64,000 nucleotides of DNA. Source: Chitinophagaceae bacterium. Lineage in GTDB: Bacteria > Bacteroidota > Bacteroidia > Chitinophagales > Chitinophagaceae. The position numbers and the translations under genes were made by a program. The notes beneath the pieces are model-generated. The model worked only from the letters and a program-made list of their open reading frames with translations. It had not been told where the DNA came from and made no database searches. The stretch covers positions 50,125 through 114,124 of the forward strand of contig JAHBTJ010000022.1 in NCBI GenBank assembly GCA_019638595.1, read 5' to 3'. Of this stretch, positions 1 through 9,900 are shown in pieces; the first letter of the stretch is position 1; every line of letters begins with the position of its first letter.

Positions 1-410
1 TCAGCCTCTATAGCTTTGAATATTTTATCCAGGAAGCCTTCGCTAACGGTTACGGGCAGTATACCCACGTTTAAAGAATTGCCTTTAAAGATATCTGCAA
101 AAAAGCTGGATACCACGCAGCGGAAACCATAATCATATATTGCCCAGGCAGCATGCTCGCGACTGCTGCCGCTGCCAAAGTTTTTTCCGCCCACCAGGAT
201 CTTACCTGAGTAGATGGGGTTGTTCAGCACAAAATCTTTCTTCGGTGTATCATCACTGTTATATCTCCAGTCGCGGAAAAGATTATCACCAAATCCTTTT
301 CGTTCAGTTGCTTTTAAAAAACGCGCCGGGATAATCTGATCCGTATCCACATTTTCAATCGGCATCGGAACCGCCGTACTTCTTAATACCGTAAATTTAT
401 CGTAAGCCAT
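1..410 (-). CDS. leuD: 3-isopropylmalate dehydratase small subunit (partial)
   Basis: This is the small subunit of isopropylmalate isomerase, which with LeuC converts 2-isopropylmalate to 3-isopropylmalate in leucine synthesis in the cytoplasm. Reading leftward from the ATG at 410, the protein has the family opening with [13 protein letters not shown] at about residues 19-31 and the swivelling-domain signature [14 protein letters not shown] near residues 74-87. The frame stays open to the left edge, so the C-terminal end lies outside the window. The gene follows leuC with a spacer that is almost entirely a heptanucleotide array, so its translation start region is made of that repeat. No terminator or promoter separates it from leuC, and co-transcription is likely. 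Confidence 0.95.
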   Translation of the reverse strand, partial: MAYDKFTVLRSTAVPMPIENVDTDQIIPARFLKATERKGFGDNLFRDWRYNSDDTPKKDFVLNNPIYSGKILVGGKNFGSGSSREHAAWAIYDYGFRCVVSSFFADIFKGNSLNVGILPVTVSEGFLDKIFKAIEA

Positions 411-487
411 GAAGAAATTTGAGATTTGAAATTTAAGATTTGAGATTTACTAACCGCTGATTGCTGACAACTGATAGCTAATAGCTT
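411..487. repeat. Heptanucleotide array, leuC-leuD spacer
   Basis: The leuC-leuD spacer can be cut into 11 consecutive 7-nt words without a phase break. The first words are of the type TTTGAGA, TTTGAAA and TTTAAGA; the last are ACAACTG, ATAGCTA and ATAGCTT. The array begins at the base next to the leuD start codon and ends five bases before the leuC stop codon. The same word types recur in the arrays at 22.9, 30.0, 31.7, 37.3 and 42.6 kb. Confidence 0.8.
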
Positions 488-492
488 CTTTT

Positions 493-1905
493 CTACGCCT
501 CACTCAACAGTTCCCTCGGGTCCGTTACCACCCCCGTAACTGCTACCGCTGCCGCCACATAAGGGCTGGCGAGCAGGGTGCGTGCTCCGGGGCCCTGGCG
601 GCCTTCAAAGTTCCTGTTGCTGGTGCTTACCGCATATTTGCCGGCGGGGATCTTATCATCATTCATTGCCAGGCAGGCGGAACACCCGGGTTGTCTTAAT
701 TCAAAACCCGCTTCTTTAAGAATATCCAATATGCCTTCCTTCTTTATCTGTTCTTCCACAATATGAGAGCCGGGCACTAACCATGCAGTAATGTTGTCGG
801 CTTTTTTCCTGCCTTTTACTACTTTGGCAAATGCACGAAAATCTTCTATACGTCCATTAGTGCAGCTTCCCAAAAACACATAATCTATTTTTTTACCGAG
901 GAGAGGCTGCCCTTCCTGGAAATCCATATATGCCAAAGATTTTTTGTAAGAAGCCTCACCATCCTTTACTTCGGAAGCTTTAGGAATGGAATGTGTAATG
1001 CCGGTTCCCAACCCGGGATTGGTACCATAAGTGATCTGCGGTTCTATATTCGCCGCGTCAAAAACCAGCTCTTTATCAAACGCTGCGCCATCATCTGTTT
1101 TCAATGTTTTCCAGTAAGCCAGTGCCTTATCCCAGGCTTCACCTTTGGGAGCTTTATCCCTGCCTTTTACATAATTGAACGTAGTTTCATCAGGAGCGAT
1201 CATACCACCACGGGCGCCCATTTCAATGCTCATATTACAAACCGTCATGCGGCCTTCCATGCTCATATTCTCAAATACTTCGCCGGCGTATTCGCAGAAA
1301 TAACCGGTGGCGCCGCTCGCCGTGATCTGTGAGATCATATATAAAGCCACATCCTTGGGCAGTACACCTTTTCCTAATTTACCATTGATGGTAATGCGCA
1401 TTTTCTTTGGCTTGGGTTGCATGATACATTGTGATGCCAGCACCATTTCCACTTCTGAAGTACCAATACCGAAAGCGATACAACCGAAAGCGCCGTGCGT
1501 AGAGGTATGTGAGTCGCCGCAAACTATTGTCATGCCCGGCAGGGTAATACCATTTTCAGGGCCCACCACATGCACAATACCGTTTTTGGGACTGCCCAAT
1601 GCCCAAATGGAAATACCATATTTTTCAGCATTGCTGGAAAGCGCCGCCAACTGCTTTGCAGACAACGGGTCTTTAACCGGCTGGTCCTGGTGGATAGTCG
1701 GGGTATTATGATCTGCCGTAGCAAAAGTGCGCTGCGGGTATAACACCGGGATGTCGCGGCTTTCAATACCGAGAAACGCTACCGGGCTGGTAACTTCATG
1801 AATAAAATGACGGTCAATAAATAACACATCGGGCCCATCAGGAATGCTCCTCACCACATGGGCGTCCCAAACTTTGTCAAACAAGGATGCTGGTAACTGA
1901 CTCAT
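493..1905 (-). CDS. leuC: 3-isopropylmalate dehydratase large subunit
   Basis: This is the catalytic, [4Fe-4S]-binding subunit of isopropylmalate isomerase, a cytoplasmic aconitase-family enzyme of leucine synthesis. The 470-residue product has the usual family length. It shows the active-site segment [14 protein letters not shown], the cluster-binding cysteine in FLGSCTNGR, and the later pair in [11 protein letters not shown]. The frame is open further upstream, but the ATG at 1905 ([18 protein letters not shown]) matches the family N-terminus; the extra 59 codons upstream look like untranslated leader. A promoter core at 2019-2026 and a stem-loop at 1991-2013 lie in that leader. leuD follows directly. 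Confidence 0.97.
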   Translation of the reverse strand: MSQLPASLFDKVWDAHVVRSIPDGPDVLFIDRHFIHEVTSPVAFLGIESRDIPVLYPQRTFATADHNTPTIHQDQPVKDPLSAKQLAALSSNAEKYGISIWALGSPKNGIVHVVGPENGITLPGMTIVCGDSHTSTHGAFGCIAFGIGTSEVEMVLASQCIMQPKPKKMRITINGKLGKGVLPKDVALYMISQITASGATGYFCEYAGEVFENMSMEGRMTVCNMSIEMGARGGMIAPDETTFNYVKGRDKAPKGEAWDKALAYWKTLKTDDGAAFDKELVFDAANIEPQITYGTNPGLGTGITHSIPKASEVKDGEASYKKSLAYMDFQEGQPLLGKKIDYVFLGSCTNGRIEDFRAFAKVVKGRKKADNITAWLVPGSHIVEEQIKKEGILDILKEAGFELRQPGCSACLAMNDDKIPAGKYAVSTSNRNFEGRQGPGARTLLASPYVAAAVAVTGVVTDPRELLSEA

Positions 1906-1990
1906 TTCGTAATAATTAAAAAATGGATGGCAAAATTCCTGAAATATAGCCAGATAATCGTGTTTTACCTGACTTTTATTTAGGACGAAC

Positions 1991-2013
1991 CGCTTATACA
2001 AACAGTATAAGCG
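1991..2013 (-). promoter_or_regulatory. Stem-loop at the 5' end of the leuC leader
   Basis: CGCTTATAC and GTATAAGCG form a perfect 9-bp stem with a 5-nt loop. It begins about where transcription from the promoter core at 2019-2026 should start, so the leuC mRNA would open with this hairpin about 100 nt before the start codon. There is no T-run after it, so it is not a simple terminator. An mRNA-stabilising or regulatory role is inference. Confidence 0.5.
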
Positions 2014-2018
2014 CAGGA

Positions 2019-2026
2019 CAAAGTTA
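2019..2026 (-). promoter_or_regulatory. Promoter core (-7 element) of leuC
   Basis: The minus strand reads TAACTTTG, an exact match to the Bacteroidota -7 consensus TAnnTTTG. It lies about 115 nt upstream of the leuC ATG. No clear -33 element was identified. Confidence 0.55.
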
Positions 2027-2132
2027 ATGTATTTGAAAATTATCCTATTCGTTCTTTTGCTGAGGGATTCGCCGGGGCACAATTACCTGGCTGTGAAGAC
2101 CCCGTCGGAACGAAACGGCGAGACGAAATACA

Positions 2133-2179
2133 CCTATAAGGTTTGCAGCGCTGCAATGCTGTCCGGCAAACCTTATAGG
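2133..2179. repeat. Dispersed palindromic repeat, copy 1
   Basis: A perfect 14-bp inverted repeat (CCTATAAGGTTTGC and its complement) encloses a 19-nt centre. The same palindrome occurs in the opposite orientation at 55506-55558, where the centre differs at only two positions. Flanking words such as the stretch reading CCTGGCTGTGAAGA near 2080-2097 are also found near the second copy (about 55313-55330). It lies between leuC and the end of the rhamnosidase gene. Confidence 0.8.
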
Positions 2180-2211
2180 TTTTACGGCTTAAGTCGCACC
2201 GGGCTCTTGTT

Positions 2212-4983
2212 TTATGGTGCTGGCGTGGCTTTGCCGGAAAGATGATAAACACCCGATCCCAGCTTCAAATGTGGATCAGTCACCTGCTTTCCATTCAGCC
2301 GGACGCCTTGAGTATATTGAGGGGGTATATACACCGTGGTATTTGTATTGGGCGGGATAGTAAAGCGCCAGTCAAACTGGTCGCCTTCTATTTTCCAGTT
2401 GCTTTCAATAACACCGAATAAAGATTTAAAAGACGTGTTCACGAATGTAAGACCGTTCGCAGGATAAGGCTTTAGAATGATATGTTTGAAGCCGGGTTGC
2501 TCCGGGTCGTAATTAATACCACCCAGTGTTTGATAACACCAGGCTTCAAAATTCCCCGATAATATCTTCTGGCTTTCACCATTCATGCCCGGGCCCGTTG
2601 TATCGGAGTTCCACAGTTCCCAACTGGTAGTGGCGCCCTTTGAAACCATATAGCCCCAACTGGGTAAATCGGTGCGGGTAGCGATCGTATAGGCTACATC
2701 CGGCCGGCCGATACTGGTAAGCACCTGCATCTGCCATTGCATGCCTATCAATCCCACGGAAGTATGCCCTTTGCGGGTTTCCATGATGTCTTTTACCAGG
2801 TTGGCAATTACTTTTTCCTTATGTTCATCCGGAACCAGTCCAAAGGCTAACGGTAAAACGTAAGCGCATTGTGAGCCGCTTTCGTATACACCGGTTGCCT
2901 TATCCAGGAAGCGGTTGTTAAAGGCAATATATATTTTATCTGCCAGCTCCCTGAATTTGGCTTCATCGTTTTGATAACCTACTATTTTGGCGGCCCGCTG
3001 AACGATCCTGCAATTGTTATATAAATAAGCTGTTCCCAGTAATCCCTTGGGTGTTTGTTCTCCCGATCCTCCCATATTAATGGCGTTCACCCAATCGCCG
3101 TAATCACATTTATCGGTTGTATAGTCAGGCTTTAGGTAAGTTTGGGTAGTGAACTCCACAAAGCGTTTCATCATGTTGTAGTTGCTTTGCAGTATCCTTA
3201 TATCCCCGTAAAAGCTGTACATCCAGTCCGGGATAACAGTGGCAACGCTGGGCCACAAAATACCTTTACTGTTAAAGGTCCAATAGGGTGGGAGTATCTC
3301 CTGCAGGCTGCCGTCATCCGCCTGGTGCGCCCTGTAATTATGCAGGAAGTGATCGTAAAAATTCGCCACGTTAAAAGCCCAGCCCTCACTTTCCGAAGTT
3401 TTGGAAGGATGCCCGCTCCATGGCATTCTTTCATCGCGGTCGGGTTCCATGGGCAGGCTCCGGTTCTGCATGCGTGTTCCCCATCGCGCATTCATATAAA
3501 TGCGGTTCAGCAGTTCACTGGAAGAAGCAAATTCCCCTGTTTTTTCAAAATCGGTATGTATCACCAGTCCCTCGAAATTATCTGCACCGGGTGTTCCGGG
3601 AAATCCTTCCACCTGTACCCAGCGGGTAGCATTTCCTTTAAAGCGGGGATGCCATATTTCAACACCTTCTCCTTTAAGTGTGTAGATATCGGTATTTAAC
3701 GCGCTGCGGTCGTTCTGGTATTTTAAGGTACCATCCGGTAAGATGTTAAAGCTCGAATGCATTTTTACTGTGGTTCCCCTGTTTCCCTTCACCTTAAGAC
3801 GAACAGACCCATAAAACGCCTGCCCGAAATCAACCATCCATATGCCCGGCCTGGGTTGCAGTATCTGCCTGGGCTTTAACACTTCGGTTATGCGTATGGG
3901 TTCTACCAGTTGGGCTTCCATTGTACCGCCTGGCGCAGGTAAAATTTCCGCAGGCTTCCATTCGCGGTCATTAAAGCCCGCATTGCTCCACCCGGGCATT
4001 TCCATCCTGGCATCATATTCTTCGCCGTCGTATTCGTTATTGGCCCTTATGGGACCATTGGCCGAGACTTTCCATTGCCCGTCTGTTACAATGCTCTCTT
4101 TTGTACCATCACTGTATTGTATGTGCAGCTGCATCAATGCTCTCGGATAACCGTAATCATGCATAGGTACAGGCACTTTTTTCCGGGGGGCGAAAAAACG
4201 TCCGTTGCCTAATACTATTCCTATTGCATTACCGCCATTCTTAAGCCGGGCGCTCACATCAAAGCAGGAGTACAATACTCTTTTGTTGTAGCCGGAGAGG
4301 GCGGGGCTCATTAGCTGATCGCTGATCAACTGACCATTCATATACATGTCATAAAAACCAACGCCGCATATATATACATAAGCACGCTGTATTTTTTTAC
4401 CGATGTTGAATTCCTTTCGTAACATTCTTGCAGCTAACCGCCGGTGTTCTGTTACCGTATCTTTTATTTCATCATCTCCATTCAAGCCGATCCATTTTGC
4501 TTTCCAGTCGTTCTTATTTAGCAGTCCCATTGTCCACATAGCAGGCTCGCTCCATACTGAGGCTACTTCTTTGCCGCTCTTTGAAGTTGTCCATACTTTT
4601 ACTTTCCAGTAGCAGCGCATTTCAGTTTGTAATGTTTTGGCGGGTTTTCCCTTTCCCGCTTTTCCGAATAATACATGCGTGGAGCTGGCAGACGGTACTT
4701 TTTTAGAATCCCATATATCACCTGTGTTTTTTTCTAGTAACCCGGGAGAAGACGCCACCAGGATATGATAAGCGGTTTGATGAACATCGGTTAAACCGCT
4801 GCTTTCCGGCACTTTGATGATCCATCCGAGAGCGGGATCAGGAATATCTATGCCTAAAGGGTTATGGAGGTACTGACAACGCAATTCGGCAACAGCAGGG
4901 GCCTGGCTTTTTATCTGGGCTACACAAACAGCATTCAGCAATACAAACAGCAACCAGCTTTTACCTGTTTTTTTCAGCTTCAT
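2212..4983 (-). CDS. Secreted alpha-L-rhamnosidase, GH78 family
   Basis: The predicted product (923 residues) is an exported alpha-L-rhamnosidase that would release terminal L-rhamnose from glycosides in the periplasm. It has an N-terminal signal peptide ending near residue 27, then the GH78 opening motif CQYLHNPLGIDIPDPALGW. The central (alpha/alpha)6-barrel carries DRDERMPWSGH, equivalent to the GH78 DxxxRDER..W segment with the catalytic acid, and SWELWNSDTTG towards the C-terminal part. A beta-sandwich domain closes the protein. The ATG at 4983 is chosen over a GTG one codon upstream. A terminator at 5275-5317 separates it from SusC/SusD, so it probably has its own promoter while still belonging to the same utilisation locus. 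Confidence 0.92.
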   Translation of the reverse strand: MKLKKTGKSWLLFVLLNAVCVAQIKSQAPAVAELRCQYLHNPLGIDIPDPALGWIIKVPESSGLTDVHQTAYHILVASSPGLLEKNTGDIWDSKKVPSASSTHVLFGKAGKGKPAKTLQTEMRCYWKVKVWTTSKSGKEVASVWSEPAMWTMGLLNKNDWKAKWIGLNGDDEIKDTVTEHRRLAARMLRKEFNIGKKIQRAYVYICGVGFYDMYMNGQLISDQLMSPALSGYNKRVLYSCFDVSARLKNGGNAIGIVLGNGRFFAPRKKVPVPMHDYGYPRALMQLHIQYSDGTKESIVTDGQWKVSANGPIRANNEYDGEEYDARMEMPGWSNAGFNDREWKPAEILPAPGGTMEAQLVEPIRITEVLKPRQILQPRPGIWMVDFGQAFYGSVRLKVKGNRGTTVKMHSSFNILPDGTLKYQNDRSALNTDIYTLKGEGVEIWHPRFKGNATRWVQVEGFPGTPGADNFEGLVIHTDFEKTGEFASSSELLNRIYMNARWGTRMQNRSLPMEPDRDERMPWSGHPSKTSESEGWAFNVANFYDHFLHNYRAHQADDGSLQEILPPYWTFNSKGILWPSVATVIPDWMYSFYGDIRILQSNYNMMKRFVEFTTQTYLKPDYTTDKCDYGDWVNAINMGGSGEQTPKGLLGTAYLYNNCRIVQRAAKIVGYQNDEAKFRELADKIYIAFNNRFLDKATGVYESGSQCAYVLPLAFGLVPDEHKEKVIANLVKDIMETRKGHTSVGLIGMQWQMQVLTSIGRPDVAYTIATRTDLPSWGYMVSKGATTSWELWNSDTTGPGMNGESQKILSGNFEAWCYQTLGGINYDPEQPGFKHIILKPYPANGLTFVNTSFKSLFGVIESNWKIEGDQFDWRFTIPPNTNTTVYIPPQYTQGVRLNGKQVTDPHLKLGSGVYHLSGKATPAP

Positions 4984-5130
4984 CACAAATTTTAAAATAG
5001 TTTCAAATAAAAAGTAAGCTCAACTGAGTGTATTTACTTTATTGATCCATCGTACTTACACCGCAGGCGCAACCGGTTGTAGTTATTTGTCAACAGCATT
5101 TTCTGCCGTGTCATAGGTACAGCCCCTCAA

Positions 5131-5197
5131 GGGTAGCACCTACGGTGCAAAGATAGCAGAGACTGGTTTTTACAAACGGTCTGCCTCTATGAGGCAG
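5131..5197. repeat. Paired-hairpin intergenic repeat (B1)
   Basis: Two small hairpins, GCACC-tac-GGTGC (5136-5148) and CTGCCTC-tat-GAGGCAG (5181-5197), flank a spacer ending in TACAAACGGT. The same architecture recurs at 55131, 55704, 55881 and 56169. Reading leftward, this copy also contains TATCTTTG (5148-5155), a perfect TAnnTTTG promoter core pointing at the rhamnosidase gene about 165 nt away. The rest of the 4984-5339 spacer holds only this repeat, a G+C-rich inverted repeat near 5252-5270 and the terminator at 5275-5317. Confidence 0.7.
5148..5155 (-). promoter_or_regulatory. Possible rhamnosidase promoter core inside repeat B1
   Basis: TATCTTTG on the minus strand matches TAnnTTTG. 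It is the only exact match noticed upstream of the rhamnosidase gene, and it overlaps the edge of the B1 repeat. The leader would be long, about 155 nt, so this is a tentative call. Confidence 0.3.
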
Positions 5198-5274
5198 TAA
5201 TAGCCGATTTCTTACATCTCTCTTACATTGACGGTAGTGAGGCCTGCCCGGCTGCGCCATTCGGGCGGGTACTG

Positions 5275-5317
5275 TAAAAAAGAAGAACAGGAAATAATAG
5301 GTATATTATCTCCTGTT
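5275..5317 (-). terminator. Terminator after the susC-susD operon
   Basis: In the minus-strand RNA, a 14-bp stem (AACAGGAGATAATA with its complement, one G-U pair) and a 4-nt loop are followed by CTTCTTTTTT. It sits 22 nt downstream of the SusD stop codon. This is a textbook intrinsic terminator and separates SusC/SusD from the rhamnosidase gene. Confidence 0.85.
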
Positions 5318-5339
5318 ACAATCATAGCCCCTGAAAATG

Positions 5340-6890
5340 TTATTCGTACCCGGGATTTTGAGTCAGCTCTTTATTGATCTGAAGCTCTCTTGCGGGGATA
5401 GGATAAATAAATCTGTTCTGGGTAATGTTGAAGGCTGCGGGCAATATCCAGCCGTATATTGCTTTCAAACGATTTCCCTTGGCGGTAATCGTTTCAATAG
5501 CCTTACCGGTGCGGATGAGATCCAGCCAGCGATGATTTTCGTATGCCAGCTCATGCCGCATTTCATTGGCGATGTTTTCTTTGGTAGCGGCGCCAAGGGC
5601 GGGTAATCCGGCCCTGGTACGCACCAGGTTCAGGTAGGGCAATGCTTCCGGTTCTCTGGCCTGCTCTGCCAGGCATTCCGCCAGCAGCAATAACGCTCCC
5701 GAATACCTGAAGATGGGAAAGTTATCGGGTGTGTTAAATGAAACCGAATAAGGCGGATGAAAATATTTTTTTACCATATACCTGTATGCAGTACCGGGTG
5801 CGGGGGTATACCCTACAGGGCTTTTTATTTCAGAAATTGTAAAATCTTCTACCCCGCTTATTGTACCTTCCACTACTGCTACAGATGCGGGAAGCCTTTC
5901 GTCTCCGTCTTCATAAGATTCAACCATTTCATCGGTGGGTACATTCCACCCGCTGAAAATGTTCATACGTCCCCCGTCAAAGCCCATGATCAAAGAGCTG
6001 TTGGTTGCTTTGGGCATAAATACCCAGGCAAACTGGCTTTGCTGACCACTCACCAGGTCCGACATATACTGAACATCGAATATGGATTCCCTGTGATTTT
6101 TATTGGCAGGATCAAACACATCTTCATAATCAGGAAGCAGTGAATAGTTCATATTCGTGATGTCTTTTAATTCCTGCTCTGCTTTCGGATAATCGGGAGA
6201 AGGCTGTGTCATATACACGTAGGCTAATAACATTTTAGCGGCCCCTTTACTTGCCCGTCCTGATTGGGGGAAACTTGTGATCGTTGGCAATAAAGGAATG
6301 GCTGTTGCAAGATCAGCTTTTATTTGTGTGTATATATCATCAACGTTGTTACGGGGCTTAAATGATTCTTCCGAATTCTGGATCTGTTCCAGGTGAAGGG
6401 GTACTCCTCCGTAATGCGTTACCAGGTCAAAATAATAGAATGCTCTCAAAAATGATGACTCACCCATGAGCGTATCTTTTGCACCCTGCGACAGAAAGCT
6501 ATTGTCGGTAAGCTGGTTGAGGATCGTATTCACTCTTGAAATGCCGGAATAATCGGCAGTCCACCGGCTTCCGGGCGAGTTCGGGATAGCGCTTGATTGC
6601 GCATTATCAATAAACTGCGTATACGCTTCCCTATGGGGTTCAAAGCCGCGGTTGGCCTGGTAAATCGTAAAAAATGTGTTATCTGATCTCATCTCGTCCT
6701 CGTAAACACCTACAATAGCCACATCACGTAAAGGCACATACGCGGCGTTCAATGCCTGCATAAACTGGTTACGGTCCTGGAAAAAGGAGGCAGAACTGAG
6801 GGATGTAGGCGGAGTGAGATTTAAAAAGTCCTTACTACAGGAGAAAAGGAAAACCGCCGATATAATTACTAACAATATTTTATACTTCAT
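5340..6890 (-). CDS. SusD/RagB family nutrient-binding lipoprotein
   Basis: This is the surface-exposed lipoprotein partner of the adjacent SusC porin and would capture a glycan or glycoside and pass it to the transporter. The 516-residue protein starts with a lipoprotein signal peptide (LLVIISAVFLFSC, lipidated Cys near residue 18), followed by the tetratricopeptide-rich SusD-like N-terminal half and the RagB/SusD C-terminal region, which ends with the family pattern of Ile-Pro-x-x-Glu then NPGYE. It follows susC by 23 nt and is followed by a strong terminator. The substrate cannot be read from the sequence; neighbouring rhamnosidase and apiosidase-like enzymes suggest a rhamnose-containing plant glycoside. 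Confidence 0.93.
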   Translation of the reverse strand: MKYKILLVIISAVFLFSCSKDFLNLTPPTSLSSASFFQDRNQFMQALNAAYVPLRDVAIVGVYEDEMRSDNTFFTIYQANRGFEPHREAYTQFIDNAQSSAIPNSPGSRWTADYSGISRVNTILNQLTDNSFLSQGAKDTLMGESSFLRAFYYFDLVTHYGGVPLHLEQIQNSEESFKPRNNVDDIYTQIKADLATAIPLLPTITSFPQSGRASKGAAKMLLAYVYMTQPSPDYPKAEQELKDITNMNYSLLPDYEDVFDPANKNHRESIFDVQYMSDLVSGQQSQFAWVFMPKATNSSLIMGFDGGRMNIFSGWNVPTDEMVESYEDGDERLPASVAVVEGTISGVEDFTISEIKSPVGYTPAPGTAYRYMVKKYFHPPYSVSFNTPDNFPIFRYSGALLLLAECLAEQAREPEALPYLNLVRTRAGLPALGAATKENIANEMRHELAYENHRWLDLIRTGKAIETITAKGNRLKAIYGWILPAAFNITQNRFIYPIPARELQINKELTQNPGYE

Positions 6891-6913
6891 ATAATGATAT
6901 TTAAGTGTAGGTT

Positions 6914-9900
6914 TTAGAATTGAACGTTTACACCTAATGTATATACCCTGGCTATGGGGAATGCTGTAAAGTCGCGGCCCAATCTCAAGCCATCCAGCCC
7001 GTTCAGGCTGATCTCAGGGTTCATGCCCGGGTATTTGGTGAACATCAATGGATTTTGAGTGGTAAAATACAGGCGTACGCTTTTAATGGTTGCATTTTCA
7101 TTGAGCGGTACCCGGTAGCCTAATGTAATATTTTTAACAGCCAGGTAAGTACCACTGAATACCTGTCTTGTGGTGAAGTTCCTGAAATCGGCAGTAGTAC
7201 CCGCCCTTGTCCTGGGATAAATGCCGTCACCGGGATTTTCCTCTGATCTCCACCTGTTCGCAACACCTTTCCTAACATTAAATACACCATCCAGGTTCTC
7301 TGTTGACTGGAACGCATCATCCGCAATGTCGTTTCCTACTGAGCCCGAGATCACCACGCTTAAGTCGAAGTTCTTATACTCCAGGTTATTGGTGATGCCA
7401 AAAAGGAAGTCCGGGTTAGGATTGCCGATCCAGGTTCTGTCGTTGGCGTCTATTTTTCCATCCGGTTTTCCGTCAGGACCGCCCAGATCAGCAAACCTTG
7501 CTGTACCCACCATAGAGGTGGAGTTGTGTGGTTGTGTTTCCCATTCCTGCTGTGTCATGTATACACCTGTATTGATATAGCCGTAGAACATACCGATCGG
7601 CATACCAACAGCGGTCCTGTTATCATCCCAGTATTCCTGGTAACCGCCTATAGGCGCGTCATTGGTGCCCAGCTTCTTTACAATATTCCTTGGTATGGAA
7701 ACATTTAAATTGGTTGTCCATGTAAGAGCGCCTGTCAGGTTCCTGGTATCAATGGTAAACTCATGCCCCCAGAAATCAAACCTGCCTATATTGGAAGTAA
7801 TGGTAGAAAAGCCGGATTGAACAGGAATATCTATACCATACAACAATCCGTCTGTTTTTTTATAGTAATAGTCGTATGCAAATGAAATCCTGTTGTTAAG
7901 CAATGTTACGTCTACGCCAATATCGTATCCTGCCGTAGTTTCCCAGGTGAGGTTGGCATTGCCGATACCGTTTAACGCGCTTCCAGATGCCAACTGGTTG
8001 TTGAATACGTAATTAGCCTGGGCAACACCGGCCAGGTAGGTGTAGTTGCCGATATTGTTATTGCCTACCTTACCCCAGCTACCTCTCAACTTTAAAAAAT
8101 TGATTGCCGGGATGCTTTTCATAAAATTCTCATCAGATATTACCCAACCGGCGGAAATGGAAGGAAAGGTACCGTACCTGTTATTGGCGCCAAAGCGTGA
8201 TGAGCCATCACTCCTGAGAGCAGCCGATAAAATGTATTTGCCGTCATAGTTATAATTTACCCTGCCGATATATGACAATACCGAATAGTCTGAAGATCCA
8301 ACATTGCCTATCCTTGTCGCTGCTACGTTCAGCCATTCAATGTAATCTCCCGGGAATTGAGAACCGTTGATGCCGCTGTTCTCAAAAGTTACTTTTTGAG
8401 CAGTGTATCCAACAAATGCTTCTACGTTATGTTTCTGCAATAACTGTTTGGTATAAGTCAGTGTGTTCTCCGTCATCCATGAGGTAAAGCTGCTGGTATT
8501 ATAGCTTGCCGATGCTGATGCGGCGGGCTGCGGGCCTCCCAATATGGTTGAAGGGCGGAACAGCCTGCTGATGGTATTATTCATATTAACGTTGATGCTG
8601 CTTTTAAACTCCAGCCCGTCTATTATTTTATATGCTCCATAAGCATTACCTATCAGTGTAAGCGATTTATTCGGGCTAACCGTTTCCATCAATACCCGGT
8701 AATAATTAGGTGTGGAGAACATGCCGGGAGGTGCAAATCCGATGGGATAAGTTCCATCATCGTTTTTATATTTTAAAGCAGGATCGCTTAAATAGGCTAC
8801 CTGTATAATGTTACGCCCGTTACCCAGGTTAGGGGTGATATTGTCTATCTGGTTTGTAATGCCCGCATTCAATCCAAAGGTTAATTTGTCGCTGGCATAA
8901 AACGTATTATTGCTGGATACAGTAAATCTTTCAGATTTTTGATTGATCATTACCCCATCCTGCTTATTATAGCTCATACCAACAACAGACCTTACATATT
9001 TACCCCCTGAAGAAAGAGACAGGCTATAATTCTGGATCAATGCTTTTCTTAACAGAACATCGAACCAATCGGTTCCTTCAGAAGGATCAATTTGCTCGGG
9101 ATTTTGATATTGCGCGGGAACGCCTCCGGTGTAACTTTCATAACGCGCCGCATCTTCATAATACTCTTTTTTGAATTGCGCAAATTCACGGGCGTCCATC
9201 AGGTCGGGTTTGCCTCGTTTTGAAACGGATTGCAATCCCACATAGCTGGTAAACTGTATGCTGCGCTGTCCTGCTTTTGCCTGTTTGGTGGTGATAAGGA
9301 GCACACCGTTGGCTGCCCGTGAACCATATAGTGAGGAGGCTGCCGCATCTTTTAATACGCTCACGGACTCTATCATATCAGGATCAATGGTATTCAGGCC
9401 GCTTTCAATGGGAAATCCATCTACTACGATCAACGGGTTGTTACCGGCATTGATAGATGCCGCACCGCGTATACGGATGGCCATATTCGCTCCGGGCTGC
9501 CCGGTATTCTGGTTGATTTGAACGCCTGCCAGCCTGCCCTGTAGTTTTTGCCCTACGTTGGTAACAGGCAGATCTTTTAATTCTTTGGCATTGATATTCG
9601 CTATAGCGCCGGTAAGCTCTCTTTTCTTTTGTGTACCATAGCTTACTACCACCACTTCACTCAGGTTTTGTGAAATTGCGCCCAGGCTGATGTTAATGTC
9701 GTTATCGTTGCTTACCGAAACAGTGCGCGGGTTGTAGCCGGTAAAGCTAAAAATAAGTGATGCTCCTTTGGCCGCTTCAATAGTAAAAGCGCCAGCATTG
9801 TTGGTTTTGGTTGCTTTGGATGTACCCTGTACTGTTACAGTAACTCCAACCAAAGGTTTGCCGTCTGCAGAGTCGGCAACGATGCCGGAGATTTTGGATA

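Noticed and set aside
1307-1711. 134-codon frame opposite leuC
   Set aside because: It overlaps conserved leuC sequence on the other strand and has no family signal.
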